Notes: generated by a model not told the origin, from the letters alone. Numbered from the stretch's first letter, positions 44,447-54,062 are shown. The stretch is DNA of 64,000 bases from Micrococcaceae bacterium Sec5.8 (GCA_039636775.1 CP143429.1:1984001-2048000), one strand, 5' to 3'. Translations and numbers: made by a program.

Positions 44447-45856
44447 TTAGTGGGCGCCGGCTGTCCTCGGGGCAGGAGCGCCGACGGCGGCGGCCTGCAC
44501 TTCCGCGGCCCGGTCCACGGATTCCCGCAGGGCCGGCCAGTTCTCCGTGGCTGCCCTGACCGCGTGGGGGACCAGAATCAGGTTGGCGGCGGACAAGGCA
44601 CGCTCCGCGTCCCCGGGTTCGGGGACGTGCTGGCCCTTGGACAGAACGGTGATGCCGGATTCGGTGACCTTGAATCCGCGGGCCCGGTCCAGCTCGTGAT
44701 CGAGCCCGATCGCCGCTCCCGCCGGGACCTGGACGTTCTTGTCGATGATGGCTCGTTTGACGACGGCGCCCGCACCGATGTTGACCTTGTCCATCAACAC
44801 GGAGTCGAGCACCCTGCTGGACGTTCCGACATAGACGTCATTGGAGAGCACGGAACCTTCCACGATGCCGCCGGAGATCACGGTTCCACTGGAAACAATG
44901 GAATCCAGCGCCGTGCCGACGGTGTTCTTCTCGCCCCGGACGAACTTGGCCGGCGGCGAAACGGTCTGGCGCGTGTAGATCGGCCATTCCGAGTTGTAGA
45001 GGTTGAATACCGGCACGGGTGAGATGAGGTCCATGTGGGCGTCATAAAAGGAGTCAATCGTGCCGACGTCGCGCCAGTAGGTGCGGTCCCGTTCCGTGGA
45101 GCCGGGGATCTCGTTCAAGGTGAAGTCGTAGACACCGGCCTCACCCTGGTCGACGAAGTAGGGAATGATGTCCCCGCCCATGTCGTGCTTGGTGTCGAGT
45201 CGTTCGGCATCGACGTGCAGGGCCTCGACCAGCGCGTCCGCGTTGAAGACGTAGTTGCCCATGGACGCGAGGAATTGGGTGGGATCGGCGGCCAGTCCTG
45301 GCGTGGAGGATGGCTTCTCGACGAAGGCGGCGATCTTTTCGGGGTTGTCCGGGTCCACTTCGATCACGCCGAACTGATCGGCCATGTGCAGCGGCTGGCG
45401 GACGGCGGCCACGGTTGCCTTGGCACCGCTGGCGACATGCTGGTCCACCATCTGGCCAAAGTCCATCCGGTAGACGTGGTCCGCACCGACAACAACGACG
45501 ATGTCCGGGTTCGCGTCGTGGATCAGGTTCAGGGACTGGTAGATGGCGTTGGCGCTGCCGAGGAACCAGCTCTTGCCCACGCGCTGCTGCGCGGGGACGG
45601 AGGCGATGTAGTTGCCCAACTGGGTGGACATCCGCCAGGTCTCGGAAATATGGCGGTCCAGGCTGTGGGACTTGTATTGCGTCAGAACAACGATCTGCAG
45701 GTAGCGGGAATTGACCAGGTTCGATAACGCGAAGTCAATCAACCGGTAATTGCCTGCGAAGGGCACGCCGGGTTTAGCCCGGTCCGCCGTCAGCGGCATG
45801 AGCCGGTTTCCCTCGCCACCGGCAAGGACTATGGCCAGAACTTTCTTATTCGGCAT
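44447..45856 (-). CDS. glgC: Glucose-1-phosphate adenylyltransferase
   Basis: Makes ADP-glucose for glycogen or maltosyl synthesis. 469 residues; the catalytic core (1-405) is standard. Blocks: [57 protein letters not shown] and the left-handed helix domain with [15 protein letters not shown]. The C-terminal tail of about 60 residues, Ala-rich, is longer than usual. ATG 45856 with AGGAG about nine bases upstream is chosen; the frame is open to 45919. Divergent from the glycosyltransferase gene. Confidence 0.95.
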   Translation of the reverse strand: MPNKKVLAIVLAGGEGNRLMPLTADRAKPGVPFAGNYRLIDFALSNLVNSRYLQIVVLTQYKSHSLDRHISETWRMSTQLGNYIASVPAQQRVGKSWFLGSANAIYQSLNLIHDANPDIVVVVGADHVYRMDFGQMVDQHVASGAKATVAAVRQPLHMADQFGVIEVDPDNPEKIAAFVEKPSSTPGLAADPTQFLASMGNYVFNADALVEALHVDAERLDTKHDMGGDIIPYFVDQGEAGVYDFTLNEIPGSTERDRTYWRDVGTIDSFYDAHMDLISPVPVFNLYNSEWPIYTRQTVSPPAKFVRGEKNTVGTALDSIVSSGTVISGGIVEGSVLSNDVYVGTSSRVLDSVLMDKVNIGAGAVVKRAIIDKNVQVPAGAAIGLDHELDRARGFKVTESGITVLSKGQHVPEPGDAERALSAANLILVPHAVRAATENWPALRESVDRAAEVQAAAVGAPAPRTAGAH

Positions 45857-45944
45857 GGTGATCGCTCCTGAACGCCTTTGTACTACCCCAAACAGTCCGG
45901 CACGCCCGAACGTCTTCACACTAGATCAGTTCCACCGTAACGAC

Positions 45945-45950
45945 TACCTT
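45945..45950 (+). promoter_or_regulatory. -10 of glgA/glgM, leaderless
   Basis: TACCTT seven bases before GTG 45958. GGGG follows and could also be a close ribosome site, so leaderless use is likely but not sure. Confidence 0.4.
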
Positions 45951-45957
45951 GGGGTTT

Positions 45958-47163
45958 GTGCGTATAGACATTGTGACTAAAGAATTCCCGCCCGAGATTT
46001 ATGGCGGCGCCGGGGTCCACGTGGCCGAACTCAGCCGGGTGCTCGCCCAGCACGTGGATTTGCAGGTCCGCGCTTTCGGCGCGCCCCGCGAGCCCGGGTA
46101 CCACGGTGCGACGGTGACGTCCTATGCCGTACCGGAGGACCTCGGCGGGGCGAACGCCGCGCTGCAGACCCTGGGGGTGGACCTGCGGATCGTTCCGGAC
46201 ATCGCCGGCGCGGACGTGGTCCATTCACACACCTGGTACGCCAATATGGCCGGCCACATCGCCTCCCTGCTCCACGGGATTCCGCATGTGCTCAGCGCCC
46301 ACAGCCTGGAACCGTTGCGCCCGTGGAAGGCCGAGCAGCTCGGCGGCGGCTACGCCTTGTCGTCCTGGGTGGAGAAAACCGCCTACGAGGCGGCTGCGGC
46401 CATCATCGCCGTGTCCGAGGGCATGCGCCAGGACATCCTGCGCAGCTACCCCGACGTGGACCCCGCCAAGGTCAAGGTGGTGCACAACGGCATTGACGTG
46501 AGCCTGTGGAACCGCGATGAGAACGACGACGTGGTCCGTGCGCTGGGCATCGACCCGGAACGGCCCAGCGTGGTGTTCGTGGGCCGCAACACGCGGCAGA
46601 AGGGCGTGCCTTACCTGCTGCGCGCAGCAGCTAAGTTGCCGGCGGACGTTCAGCTGGTCCTGTGCCTCGGGGCCGCCGACACCCCGGAGCTCGCGGCCGA
46701 AACGGCGCGCCTCATCGGGGAATTGCAGACCCAGCGCAGCGGTGTGATTGTGGTGGAACGGATGCTGCCGCGCCATGAGCTCATCCAGGTCCTCAGCCAC
46801 GCCACTGCCTTCGCCTGCCCGTCCATCTACGAACCCCTCGGCATCGTCAATCTTGAGGCGATGGCGTGCGGTGCGGCCGTCGTGGCCAGTGCCACCGGCG
46901 GCATCCCCGAGGTGGTCCAGCACGGTGCGACCGGATTGCTCGTTGATATTGAGCAGGTCACGGACGGCACCGGCACCCCGCTGGACCCGGAGAAGTTCGT
47001 CACGGAATTCGCCGCCGCACTGACCGAGGTGGTGTCCGATCCCGCCCGGGCCCGTGCCATGGGCCAGGCCGGCCGCCGCCGTGCTGAGGAACACTTCTCC
47101 TGGGAATCCATCACCGAAACCACTCTTGAGGTCTACCGCTCGGTGCTTCCGGCGGGCTCCTGA
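45958..47163 (+). CDS. GT4 glycogen synthase / maltose-1-phosphate synthase (GlgA or GlgM)
   Basis: 401-residue retaining glycosyltransferase of family GT4. The N-terminal TKEFPPEIYGGAGVHVAELS is the family opening, VVHNGIDVSLW and VFVGRNTRQKGVPYLL are in the second domain, and the nucleotide-sugar Glu motif is CPSIYEPLGIVNLEAMACG. In mycobacteria the homologue beside glgC (Rv1212c) makes maltose-1-phosphate rather than glycogen, so GlgM is a real possibility. GTG 45958 is chosen over TTG 45949. Pair with glgC conserved. Confidence 0.92.
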   Translation: MRIDIVTKEFPPEIYGGAGVHVAELSRVLAQHVDLQVRAFGAPREPGYHGATVTSYAVPEDLGGANAALQTLGVDLRIVPDIAGADVVHSHTWYANMAGHIASLLHGIPHVLSAHSLEPLRPWKAEQLGGGYALSSWVEKTAYEAAAAIIAVSEGMRQDILRSYPDVDPAKVKVVHNGIDVSLWNRDENDDVVRALGIDPERPSVVFVGRNTRQKGVPYLLRAAAKLPADVQLVLCLGAADTPELAAETARLIGELQTQRSGVIVVERMLPRHELIQVLSHATAFACPSIYEPLGIVNLEAMACGAAVVASATGGIPEVVQHGATGLLVDIEQVTDGTGTPLDPEKFVTEFAAALTEVVSDPARARAMGQAGRRRAEEHFSWESITETTLEVYRSVLPAGS

Positions 47164-47194
47164 TCCCGGTTTGTAGCCCGGTACCCCGGAACTG

Positions 47195-47237
47195 ACGACG
47201 ACGGCGCCGCCCCGTAAAGGGGCGGCGCCGTCGTCGT
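47195..47237. terminator. Bidirectional terminator, glgA/glgM and acyl-CoA dehydrogenase
   Basis: A perfect 19-bp stem, ACGACGACGGCGCCGCCCC (47195-47213) with its complement at 47219-47237, around GTAAA, followed by TTT. It lies between convergent genes. Confidence 0.9.
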
Positions 47238-47253
47238 TTCTGCTTATCCGGGG

Positions 47254-49383
47254 TCAGGCCCTGGCCGTCTTCGTTCCGTGGCCCTTGCGGGCCAGCAGGG
47301 TTTTTTCGTCCACCGGGGCATCACCGCTGGCGCGCTGGCTGCGGAAGTAATCCCGCGCCTCGTCCTGGCGTCCCCTCTCAGCGCCTGAGGCGATTTCGGC
47401 ACGGAGGTGCTCGGGGCCGAACCCGAAGGCGCCCACCAGGTCCAGGGCGTGCGGGCGGATCTTGGTGAGCAGACGGTTGATGTAGCCGCCCACGGTCCGG
47501 GCACGCTGCATGGAGATCCTGCCGTTCATCAGGTACCAGGAGAGGTTCTCCTCGATCAGGGAAAGGCCGAAGAGGTCGCGCAGCCAGGTGAGCACTTTCC
47601 TGGTGCCCGGGTCCGTGACCTTGCCCAACGCCTCGGTGAAGGCTTCCCACTGCAGCAGCTCGGCGTGGGCCTGGGCGGCCTCGATAAGTTCGTTCTGGTG
47701 GGTGTTGAACAGGGCCGCGCCCTGCTGCTGCGGCAGCTTACTGGCGCCCTTGAGTGCCGAGCCGACGTCGGCGACCATGGTCTGCACCCGGTCGGTCAAC
47801 AGCGCGCGCTGGCTTGCTTCGTCCTTAATGGCGATGGCTGCCTTCTGCACCGAACCGGTGTCCGCCATGAACTGGGCGACGCCGCGCAATCCGGTCCGGT
47901 GGATCGCGGCACCGGTCGCCTGTCCCACGACGTAGCGCGCCAGCACGCCGAAGTTCACGGTCCGGAATTCCTTGGCGTAATCGGCCAGCAGCCGCTTGGC
48001 GACCAGCTGCAGCAATACGGTGTTGTCGCCTTCGAAGGTGGCGTAGACGTCGAGGTCGGCGCGCAGCGACGCAAAGCGGTTTTCGATCAGGAATCCGGCG
48101 CCGCCACACGCCTCACGGCACTCCTGCAAGGTGTCGAGTGCGTGCCACGTACTGAGTGGCTTGAGGGCGGCGGCAAGGGTTTCCAGGTCCTGCCGGTCCT
48201 CGTCCGTGTCGGCCCGGCCGGAGAAGACGTCGTCGAACTTCTGCAGCAGCTGCTCACTGGCAAAACCCGCGGCGTAGGTGGTGGCGAGCCTGGTCAGCAG
48301 CCGGCGTTGGTGGCGCTGGTAGTCCATCAGCACTTCCTCCTCAGTGGGCGAGGAGGCATTGAACTGCCGGCGTTCCGTGGCGTACTGGATCGCCGTCTTC
48401 AGTGCCAGTTTCGAGGCGGTGACGGCTGCGCCGTCAAGCGAAACGCGGCCCTGGACGAGGGTGCCGAGCATGGTGAAGAACCGCCGGCCAGGGCTGGCGA
48501 TGGGGGAACTGTAGCTGCCGTCGGCGTTGACGTTGCCGTAGCGGTTCAGCAGGTGGGTGCGGGGGATCCGGACCTGGGTGAAGTGCAGCCGGCCGTTGTC
48601 GATGCCGTTCAGTCCGCCCTTGACTCCGTCGTCCTCGCCTCCGATGCCGGGCAGGAATTCCTTGGTGTCCGGGTCGCGGAGGTCCATGTAGAAGGCATGA
48701 ACGCCGTGGTTCACGCCTTGCGTCACCAGCTGGGCGAACACGACGGCGGCGAGGCCGTCCACGGCGGCGTTCCCGATGTAGTCCTTCCACGCCGCGCGGA
48801 AGGGAGTGTGCACCACGAATTCCTCGGTGGCGGGGTCGTACGTGGCGGTGGTGGCGATGCTGGCGACGTCGGAGCCGTGTCCCGTCTCCGTCATGGCGAA
48901 GCAGCCCGGTATGTCCAGGTTCATGATGCCCGGCAGCCACTTCCGGTGGTGTTCGGCGGTACCCAGGTGGTTCACGGCGGAGCCAAACAGGCCCCACTGC
49001 ACACCGGCCTTGATCTGCAGCGAGGGGTCGGCGATGACGAGTTCCTGGAACCCTGCCACGTTGCCGCCGTGCTCGTCGGCGCCGCCGACCTCCGCCGGGA
49101 AGGCGCGGTGCACGGCGCCGTTTTCGACGAGGATTTTCAGCTGGCCGAAGACGCGCCGGCGGTGCTCCGTGTGGGTCAGGCCCTCCGTCTTATGCAGTTC
49201 CGGACGGCCCGCGAGTTTGCGTGCTTCACGGCGGGTGTCGGCCCACTTGCCCAGGAGCAGCTCGCCCAGCGCGGCCACGTCGACGGCGGGAGCCGTTGCG
49301 CCGGTTGGGGCCCCCGGGCGGAGAGCGGCCGGGGCGGGGGTGGTCCGCGCGGAGCCTGCGGTGCGGTGGGCTAGTTCGGTCAT
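47254..49383 (-). CDS. Acyl-CoA dehydrogenase/oxidase family protein (FadE5/ACOX-like)
   Basis: 709-residue FAD enzyme for the first step of beta-oxidation. FAD and substrate blocks are CFAMTETGHGSDVASIATTA, GRVSLDGAAVTASKLALKTA and RRQFNASS. The stretch CREACGGAGFLIENRFASLR and YATFEGDNTVLLQLVAKRLL is ACOX-like. Length is above the usual 380-residue ACAD because of a long C-terminal helical part. ATG 49383 overlaps the TetR stop (ATGA). Partner thiolase, reductase and dehydratase genes diverge at 50260. Confidence 0.92.
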   Translation of the reverse strand: MTELAHRTAGSARTTPAPAALRPGAPTGATAPAVDVAALGELLLGKWADTRREARKLAGRPELHKTEGLTHTEHRRRVFGQLKILVENGAVHRAFPAEVGGADEHGGNVAGFQELVIADPSLQIKAGVQWGLFGSAVNHLGTAEHHRKWLPGIMNLDIPGCFAMTETGHGSDVASIATTATYDPATEEFVVHTPFRAAWKDYIGNAAVDGLAAVVFAQLVTQGVNHGVHAFYMDLRDPDTKEFLPGIGGEDDGVKGGLNGIDNGRLHFTQVRIPRTHLLNRYGNVNADGSYSSPIASPGRRFFTMLGTLVQGRVSLDGAAVTASKLALKTAIQYATERRQFNASSPTEEEVLMDYQRHQRRLLTRLATTYAAGFASEQLLQKFDDVFSGRADTDEDRQDLETLAAALKPLSTWHALDTLQECREACGGAGFLIENRFASLRADLDVYATFEGDNTVLLQLVAKRLLADYAKEFRTVNFGVLARYVVGQATGAAIHRTGLRGVAQFMADTGSVQKAAIAIKDEASQRALLTDRVQTMVADVGSALKGASKLPQQQGAALFNTHQNELIEAAQAHAELLQWEAFTEALGKVTDPGTRKVLTWLRDLFGLSLIEENLSWYLMNGRISMQRARTVGGYINRLLTKIRPHALDLVGAFGFGPEHLRAEIASGAERGRQDEARDYFRSQRASGDAPVDEKTLLARKGHGTKTARA

Positions 49384-50198
49384 GTCGATTCCTTCGTTGG
49401 TTCTGACAAGGTCGGGGCTGTGGGGATCGTTCCAGCGGGGTCCGTTCCAGCGGGGTCCGGGGCTGCCGGGTCCGGGGTTGCCGCGCGGAGTTCGGGGGCG
49501 ATGCCCACGCAGAGCCAGTCGGTGATCTGGCGTGCCATGGCCTCCTGGTCGGGCTTGGCAGGCGAGGCAGGACTGGCGAGCCATTGCTCGCCGGCGTTCC
49601 TGACCAGGCCGATGGCCGCGTTGGGCCAGTATCCGATCACCGACTCCCGCCCGGCGGAATCACCAAGATGGCTGCGCATGGGCCGGGCGATCATGTCGCT
49701 GATCGCGGCAAAAAAATGGCCCAGAGCGCCGGCCGTGGCGATGCTGCCGCCGGCGGCAGCTGCCTCGCCGGGGGTGTAACGCGTGACGAAGGTGTAAACG
49801 CTGGGGCTGGTTTCGGCCATCTGCAGGTAGGCCGAAACCATGGCGAACAGTCCCTCGCGGGGTGTCTGCGCGCTTTGGGCGGCTTCCAGGATGCGGCGCT
49901 GCATTTGGCTCAGCACAACTTCGCCAACAGCCTGCTGCAGCCCGGCCTTGTCCCCAAAGTAACGGTAGAACACAGACTTGGAAGTGCCTGCCGCGGCGGC
50001 AATCTCCTCCATGGACGCATCACTGCCCAGCCTGTGCACGGCTTTCCGGGCTGATTTGATCAGCTCCCTGCGCCGCTCTTCGCGGTGCGACTGCCAGCGC
50101 GAGTCGCGGCCGTCAACACCGCTGCCGCTGGCCGCGTCGGAGCTGGCCGCGTCGGAGCCGGCCGCGCCGCCGGGAAGGCTTGTCTGGAGGAGGTTCAC
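49380..50198 (-). CDS. TetR family transcriptional regulator of the beta-oxidation cluster
   Basis: 272-residue regulator. HTH about 58-80 in SMEEIAAAAGTSKSVFYRYF, then a ligand-binding helical domain. The N-terminus is rich in Ser/Ala/Asp, and the C-terminus ends with Pro/Thr repeats (ATPDPAAPDPAGTDPAGT). GTG 50198 lies directly against an inverted repeat (50199-50229) that includes a -10 seven bases upstream, so a leaderless, self-repressed transcript is plausible. It probably senses an acyl-CoA and controls both flanking units. Confidence 0.9.
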   Translation of the reverse strand: MNLLQTSLPGGAAGSDAASSDAASGSGVDGRDSRWQSHREERRRELIKSARKAVHRLGSDASMEEIAAAAGTSKSVFYRYFGDKAGLQQAVGEVVLSQMQRRILEAAQSAQTPREGLFAMVSAYLQMAETSPSVYTFVTRYTPGEAAAAGGSIATAGALGHFFAAISDMIARPMRSHLGDSAGRESVIGYWPNAAIGLVRNAGEQWLASPASPAKPDQEAMARQITDWLCVGIAPELRAATPDPAAPDPAGTDPAGTIPTAPTLSEPTKEST

Positions 50199-50229
50199 GA
50201 TACCCAGCGTATCAGGTACGCTGGGTATC
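50199..50229. promoter_or_regulatory. Perfect TetR-type operator over divergent promoter
   Basis: GATACCCAGCGTA (50199-50211), 5-base spacer, and TACGCTGGGTATC (50217-50229), a perfect 13-bp inverted repeat. It contains the -10 (TACGCT, 50206-50211) of the TetR gene, and TTACCG (50229-50234) gives a -35 at 17 bases. Confidence 0.88.
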
Positions 50230-50259
50230 GGTAACCGCTTTGATCAAAGGAGACAGCCC

Positions 50260-51699
50260 ATGTCCGTCAACGGACAGTCCGCACCCGGACCCAAGGAATC
50301 GACCCCCGTGGCCAAGGTCCCTGCAGGAGACACGGCAGGGGCCTCCTTCGGGAACGCACCGGAAACCGCTGCAGGAATCCGCCCGGCCGGATCAGCAGGA
50401 CCGCGGCTGCGCAAAGCTGTCATCGTCGGCGGCAACCGTATTCCGTTTGCCCGGTCCGGCGGTGCCTACACGAAGTCCTCCAACCAGGACATGCTGACCG
50501 CAGCCCTCGATGGTCTCATCGCCCGGTTCGGTTTGCAGGACGAGCGCATCGGCGAAGTAGCCGCCGGTGCCGTGCTCAAGCACTCCCGTGACTTCAACCT
50601 GACGCGCGAGGCCGTGCTCGGCTCCGCGCTGTCCGCCGAAACCCCGGCTTATGACCTGCAACAGGCGTGCGCGACCGGGTTGGAAACGGTCCTTGGCCTG
50701 GCCAACAAGATCAAGCTCGGCCAGATCGACTCCGCCATCGCCGGCGGCGTCGACTCCGCCTCTGATGCCCCCATCGCCGTCAGTGAGGGCCTGCGCGAAG
50801 TTCTCCTGGACCTTAACCGGGCCAAAACGTTGCCGCAGCGGCTCCAGGTTCTGGCCCGCCTCCGGCCCAAAGACCTCACCCCCGACGCTCCCGGCACGGG
50901 AGAGCCGCGCACCGGACTGTCCATGGGGGAGCACCAGGCCCTGACCACCGCGCAGTGGAAGATCACCCGTGAGGCGCAGGACGAACTCGCCTTCGGCAGC
51001 CACCGCAACCTCGCGGCAGCATACGATGCCGGCTTCTTCGATGACCTGCTGACCCCGTACCGCGGACTCACCCGTGACTCCAACCTACGCGCTGACACGA
51101 GCCTGGAAAAGCTGGCCACGCTCAAGCCGGTGTTCGGCAAGAACCTGGGTTCCGAGGCGACCATGACGGCTGGAAACTCCACTCCGCTCACGGACGGCGC
51201 GTCCACCGTCCTGCTCGCCTCGGAGGAGTGGGCCGACGCCCATGACCTGCCCAAGCTGGCCACCGTGGTCGACGGTGAGGCGGCGGCGGTCGATTTCGTG
51301 CACGGCAAGGACGGGCTGCTGATGGCGCCGGCGTTCGCTGTGCCGCGCCTGCTGGCCCGCAATGGTCTCAGCCTTGAGGACATTGACTTCTTCGAAATCC
51401 ACGAGGCCTTTGCCGGGACCGTACTCAGCACCCTCGCCGCCTGGGAGGACGAGGAATTCGGCCGCACCCGGCTGGGCCTCGATGGAGCCTTCGGCAGCAT
51501 CGACCGCACCAAGCTCAACGTCAACGGGTCCTCCCTTGCCGCCGGCCACCCTTTCGCGGCGACCGGCGGACGCATCACCGCCTCGCTCGCGAAGATGCTG
51601 CACGCCAAAGGCAGCATCAACGGCCGTCCGGCCCGCGGGCTCATTTCCATCTGCGCCGCCGGCGGCCAGGGCGTCGTCGCCATTCTCGAAGCCAGCTAG
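50260..51699 (+). CDS. Acetyl-CoA C-acyltransferase (FadA2-like thiolase)
   Basis: 479-residue thiolase. The nucleophile Cys is in DLQQACATGLETVLGLA, the His motif is EIHEAFAGTVLST, the loop AAGHPFAATGGR, and the second Cys is in ISICAAGGQGVVAI, so all catalytic residues are present. An N-terminal Ala/Pro/Gly-rich stretch of about 48 residues precedes the domain. AAAGGAG is about seven bases before ATG 50260. First gene of a three-gene operon. Confidence 0.94.
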   Translation: MSVNGQSAPGPKESTPVAKVPAGDTAGASFGNAPETAAGIRPAGSAGPRLRKAVIVGGNRIPFARSGGAYTKSSNQDMLTAALDGLIARFGLQDERIGEVAAGAVLKHSRDFNLTREAVLGSALSAETPAYDLQQACATGLETVLGLANKIKLGQIDSAIAGGVDSASDAPIAVSEGLREVLLDLNRAKTLPQRLQVLARLRPKDLTPDAPGTGEPRTGLSMGEHQALTTAQWKITREAQDELAFGSHRNLAAAYDAGFFDDLLTPYRGLTRDSNLRADTSLEKLATLKPVFGKNLGSEATMTAGNSTPLTDGASTVLLASEEWADAHDLPKLATVVDGEAAAVDFVHGKDGLLMAPAFAVPRLLARNGLSLEDIDFFEIHEAFAGTVLSTLAAWEDEEFGRTRLGLDGAFGSIDRTKLNVNGSSLAAGHPFAATGGRITASLAKMLHAKGSINGRPARGLISICAAGGQGVVAILEAS

Positions 51700-51708
51700 G
51701 AGCGTTCC

Positions 51709-53049
51709 ATGACTGACAAATACACCGCACTGGTGAGCCGGGGACTCGGCCGCGATCTCGCCAGGAAGCTCGGGCTGCCCCAGCCGGTGGTGCTGCGCCG
51801 CCACCACCTGGGCCAGCCGCTGATCAGTGGACCCGTCCTGGTTCAGGGAGCCGGCAGCGGCGCCGATCAGCTCGCCGCGACCCTGCTGTCCTGGAACCTC
51901 GATGTGCGCCGCCACGCCGTGCCTAAGGAGAAGCTCGGCGCCATCATTCTTGTGCTGGACGAGCTGACCCGGCCCGAAGACCTGGAGAAGCCCGTCCTCA
52001 CCGCCGCCACATCGCTGCGGGACCTCGCTCCGAACTCCCGGGTGATAACGGTCTCGCGCAGCGCTGCGGACACCGCGGACCCCGCTGCCGCGGCAGCCCG
52101 ACAGGGCGTGGACGGGCTCCTGCGCTCACTCGCGAAAGAGCTCCGTGCCGGTGCCACCGCCAACGGCATCCTGCTCGCCGACTGCGCCACCGCCACGAGC
52201 CCCAGCACTCTTGGCGCGCTCCGGTTCTTCCTCTCCGGCCGGTCCGCGTATATCGACGGGCAGTTCCTGACGGTGTCCTCGGACGCCGGGCAGCTGCCGG
52301 CCGATGCCGATCAGCCCCTGGCTGGAAAGGTTGCCGTGGTCACCGGAGCCGCCCGCGGAATCGGTGCTGCCATCGCCCGCGCGCTCCGCCGCGACGGAGC
52401 GAGGGTCGTCGTGGTCGATATCCCGGCCGCCGGAGACCACCTCGCAGCGGTGGCCAACGAGGTGCACGGCACCGCCCTGCAACTGGACATCAGCCGGGAC
52501 GACGCCGGGCAACGGATCATCGATCACGCCGTGGAACGCCACGGCCGGCTGGACATCGTCATTCACAATGCCGGCATTACCCGGGACAAGCTGCTCGCCA
52601 ACATGGACCAGGGCCGCTGGAACTCCGTCATCGCCGTCAACATTGCCGCCCAGCTGCGGATTAACGCGGCCCTGCTGGCCTCGGAGCATTTCCGGAGTTC
52701 ACCGCGGATCGTCTCAGTCGCTTCCACCAGCGGGATCGCCGGGAACCGGGGCCAAACCAACTATGCCGCTTCCAAGGGCGGTGTCATGGGCATGGTCCGG
52801 GCCACAGCACCACTGCTCGGCGAGCACGGCGGCTCCATCAACGCGGTGGCTCCGGGCTTTATCGAAACGGAGATGACCGCGAAGATTCCTTTCGCTACCC
52901 GTGAGGTGGCCCGCCGGCTGAACTCGCTCCAGCAGGGTGGCCGGCCAGACGACGTCGCCGAGGCCATCGCATTCCTGGCCAGCGACGCGGCCGGGGGCAT
53001 ATCCGGCGAGGTGCTGCGGGTGTGCGGGCAGAACCTGGTGGGAGCATGA
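51709..53049 (+). CDS. High-molecular-weight 3-oxoacyl reductase, FabG4-like
   Basis: 446 residues, twice normal FabG length: a degenerate N-terminal Rossmann-like half (1-200) followed by a full SDR half. Cofactor motif TGAARGIG, NAG IHNAGITRDKLLANM, catalytic Ser-Tyr-Lys in VASTSGIAGNRGQTNYAASK. This matches M. tuberculosis FabG4 (Rv0242c) by layout. Start ATG 51709, nine bases after the thiolase stop. It would reduce or oxidise the 3-keto/hydroxyacyl step. Confidence 0.93.
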   Translation: MTDKYTALVSRGLGRDLARKLGLPQPVVLRRHHLGQPLISGPVLVQGAGSGADQLAATLLSWNLDVRRHAVPKEKLGAIILVLDELTRPEDLEKPVLTAATSLRDLAPNSRVITVSRSAADTADPAAAAARQGVDGLLRSLAKELRAGATANGILLADCATATSPSTLGALRFFLSGRSAYIDGQFLTVSSDAGQLPADADQPLAGKVAVVTGAARGIGAAIARALRRDGARVVVVDIPAAGDHLAAVANEVHGTALQLDISRDDAGQRIIDHAVERHGRLDIVIHNAGITRDKLLANMDQGRWNSVIAVNIAAQLRINAALLASEHFRSSPRIVSVASTSGIAGNRGQTNYAASKGGVMGMVRATAPLLGEHGGSINAVAPGFIETEMTAKIPFATREVARRLNSLQQGGRPDDVAEAIAFLASDAAGGISGEVLRVCGQNLVGA

Positions 53050-53960
53050 CGCCCTCGCCCGCGGTCATCCTCGGCGAGATGCCGTCCTTGTCGAAACTGT
53101 ATGTCAACGCGGCGGCCACCGCTGCCCGCCGGAGGGTACTGGGCGCGCACGCAGCCGCCGGGCTCCCGGAGACGCCGCACGAGGTACGCGGCGTCCTGGC
53201 ATCGGTGGAAAACCTCACGGCGTTCCAGCACCTGATCGGCGACACCGCAAGCGATGTCCTGCCGGCGGGGTTCGTCCATGCATTGGCCTTTCCGCTGGCC
53301 ATGAGCGTGATGAACCGGGATGACTTTCCGCTGCCGCTGCTGGGGATGATCCACCTGGACAACCACGTGGTGCAGTCTGCGCCGCTGTATTTCACGGACC
53401 CGCTGGACATCCGGGCCTGGGCGGAGAATCTGCGGGGCCACCGCTCCGGCACCCGGCTGGATCTCGTCACCGAGGTCCGACGTTCGGGGGAGGACGCTGT
53501 CAGCTGGCGCGGCGTTTCCAGCTATCTTGCCAAGGGCGTGTTCCTGCCCGGAACCGACAAACCCTCGGGCGTGCCGGCTCCGGCGGGTTTTACGCCGCCC
53601 AATCCGACGGCGGTCTGGCAGCTTGGCGTGGACACCGGGCGGGCTTATGCGTCTGTGTCCGGTGACTTCAACCCGATCCACCTCAGCGTCCTCAGTGCCA
53701 AAGCCCTCGGCCTGCGGCGTTCCATCGCCCATGGCATGTATCTGGCCTCCCGCGCCCTGGCCGACGTCGGCGCCGCGAAGGGCGACGCGTTCAGCTGGGA
53801 TGTGGCCTTCGAGGCCCCGGTCTTCCTTCCGGCCCGGGTAGCGCTGGATATCAGCACGGTCCAGGGCGAAGACGGTGCCTGGAGCCGTTCAGAGTTCGTG
53901 GCCTGGAGTCCGCATTCGGGCCGCAGACATTTCAGCGGATCGGTGTCCTCGCTGGCGTAG
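53046..53960 (+). CDS. MaoC/HotDog-fold dehydratase, HtdX-like
   Basis: 304 residues with tandem HotDog-like folds. The second half carries the hydratase signature in YASVSGDFNPIHLSVLSAK and IAHGMYLASRALADV, the MaoC Asp/His pair. It converts enoyl and 3-hydroxyacyl thioesters. ATG 53046 overlaps the previous stop (ATGA). With thiolase, FabG4-like reductase and acyl-CoA dehydrogenase it completes a beta-oxidation set. Confidence 0.92.
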   Translation: MTPSPAVILGEMPSLSKLYVNAAATAARRRVLGAHAAAGLPETPHEVRGVLASVENLTAFQHLIGDTASDVLPAGFVHALAFPLAMSVMNRDDFPLPLLGMIHLDNHVVQSAPLYFTDPLDIRAWAENLRGHRSGTRLDLVTEVRRSGEDAVSWRGVSSYLAKGVFLPGTDKPSGVPAPAGFTPPNPTAVWQLGVDTGRAYASVSGDFNPIHLSVLSAKALGLRRSIAHGMYLASRALADVGAAKGDAFSWDVAFEAPVFLPARVALDISTVQGEDGAWSRSEFVAWSPHSGRRHFSGSVSSLA

Positions 53961-53977
53961 AGCCACCACCACCTGCC

Positions 53978-54016
53978 GCGGCGGCCGTCCCCGCGTTTTC
54001 CGGGGGCGGCCGCTGC
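53978..54016. terminator. Hairpin between MaoC gene and FUSC gene
   Basis: Imperfect 16-bp stem (GCGGCGGCCGTCCCCG, 53978-53993, against CGGGGGCGGCCGCTGC, 54001-54016) in the convergent gap. Two mismatches; no U-tract. Confidence 0.6.
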
Positions 54017-54062
54017 TGTGCCAGGCGGGCTGCCGCGGCGCCGGCCCCGCGCGGTCCTGAGC

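Noticed and set aside
47407..49374. 655-residue plus-strand frame over the acyl-CoA dehydrogenase gene
   Set aside because: Antisense to a complete acyl-CoA dehydrogenase; no family features.
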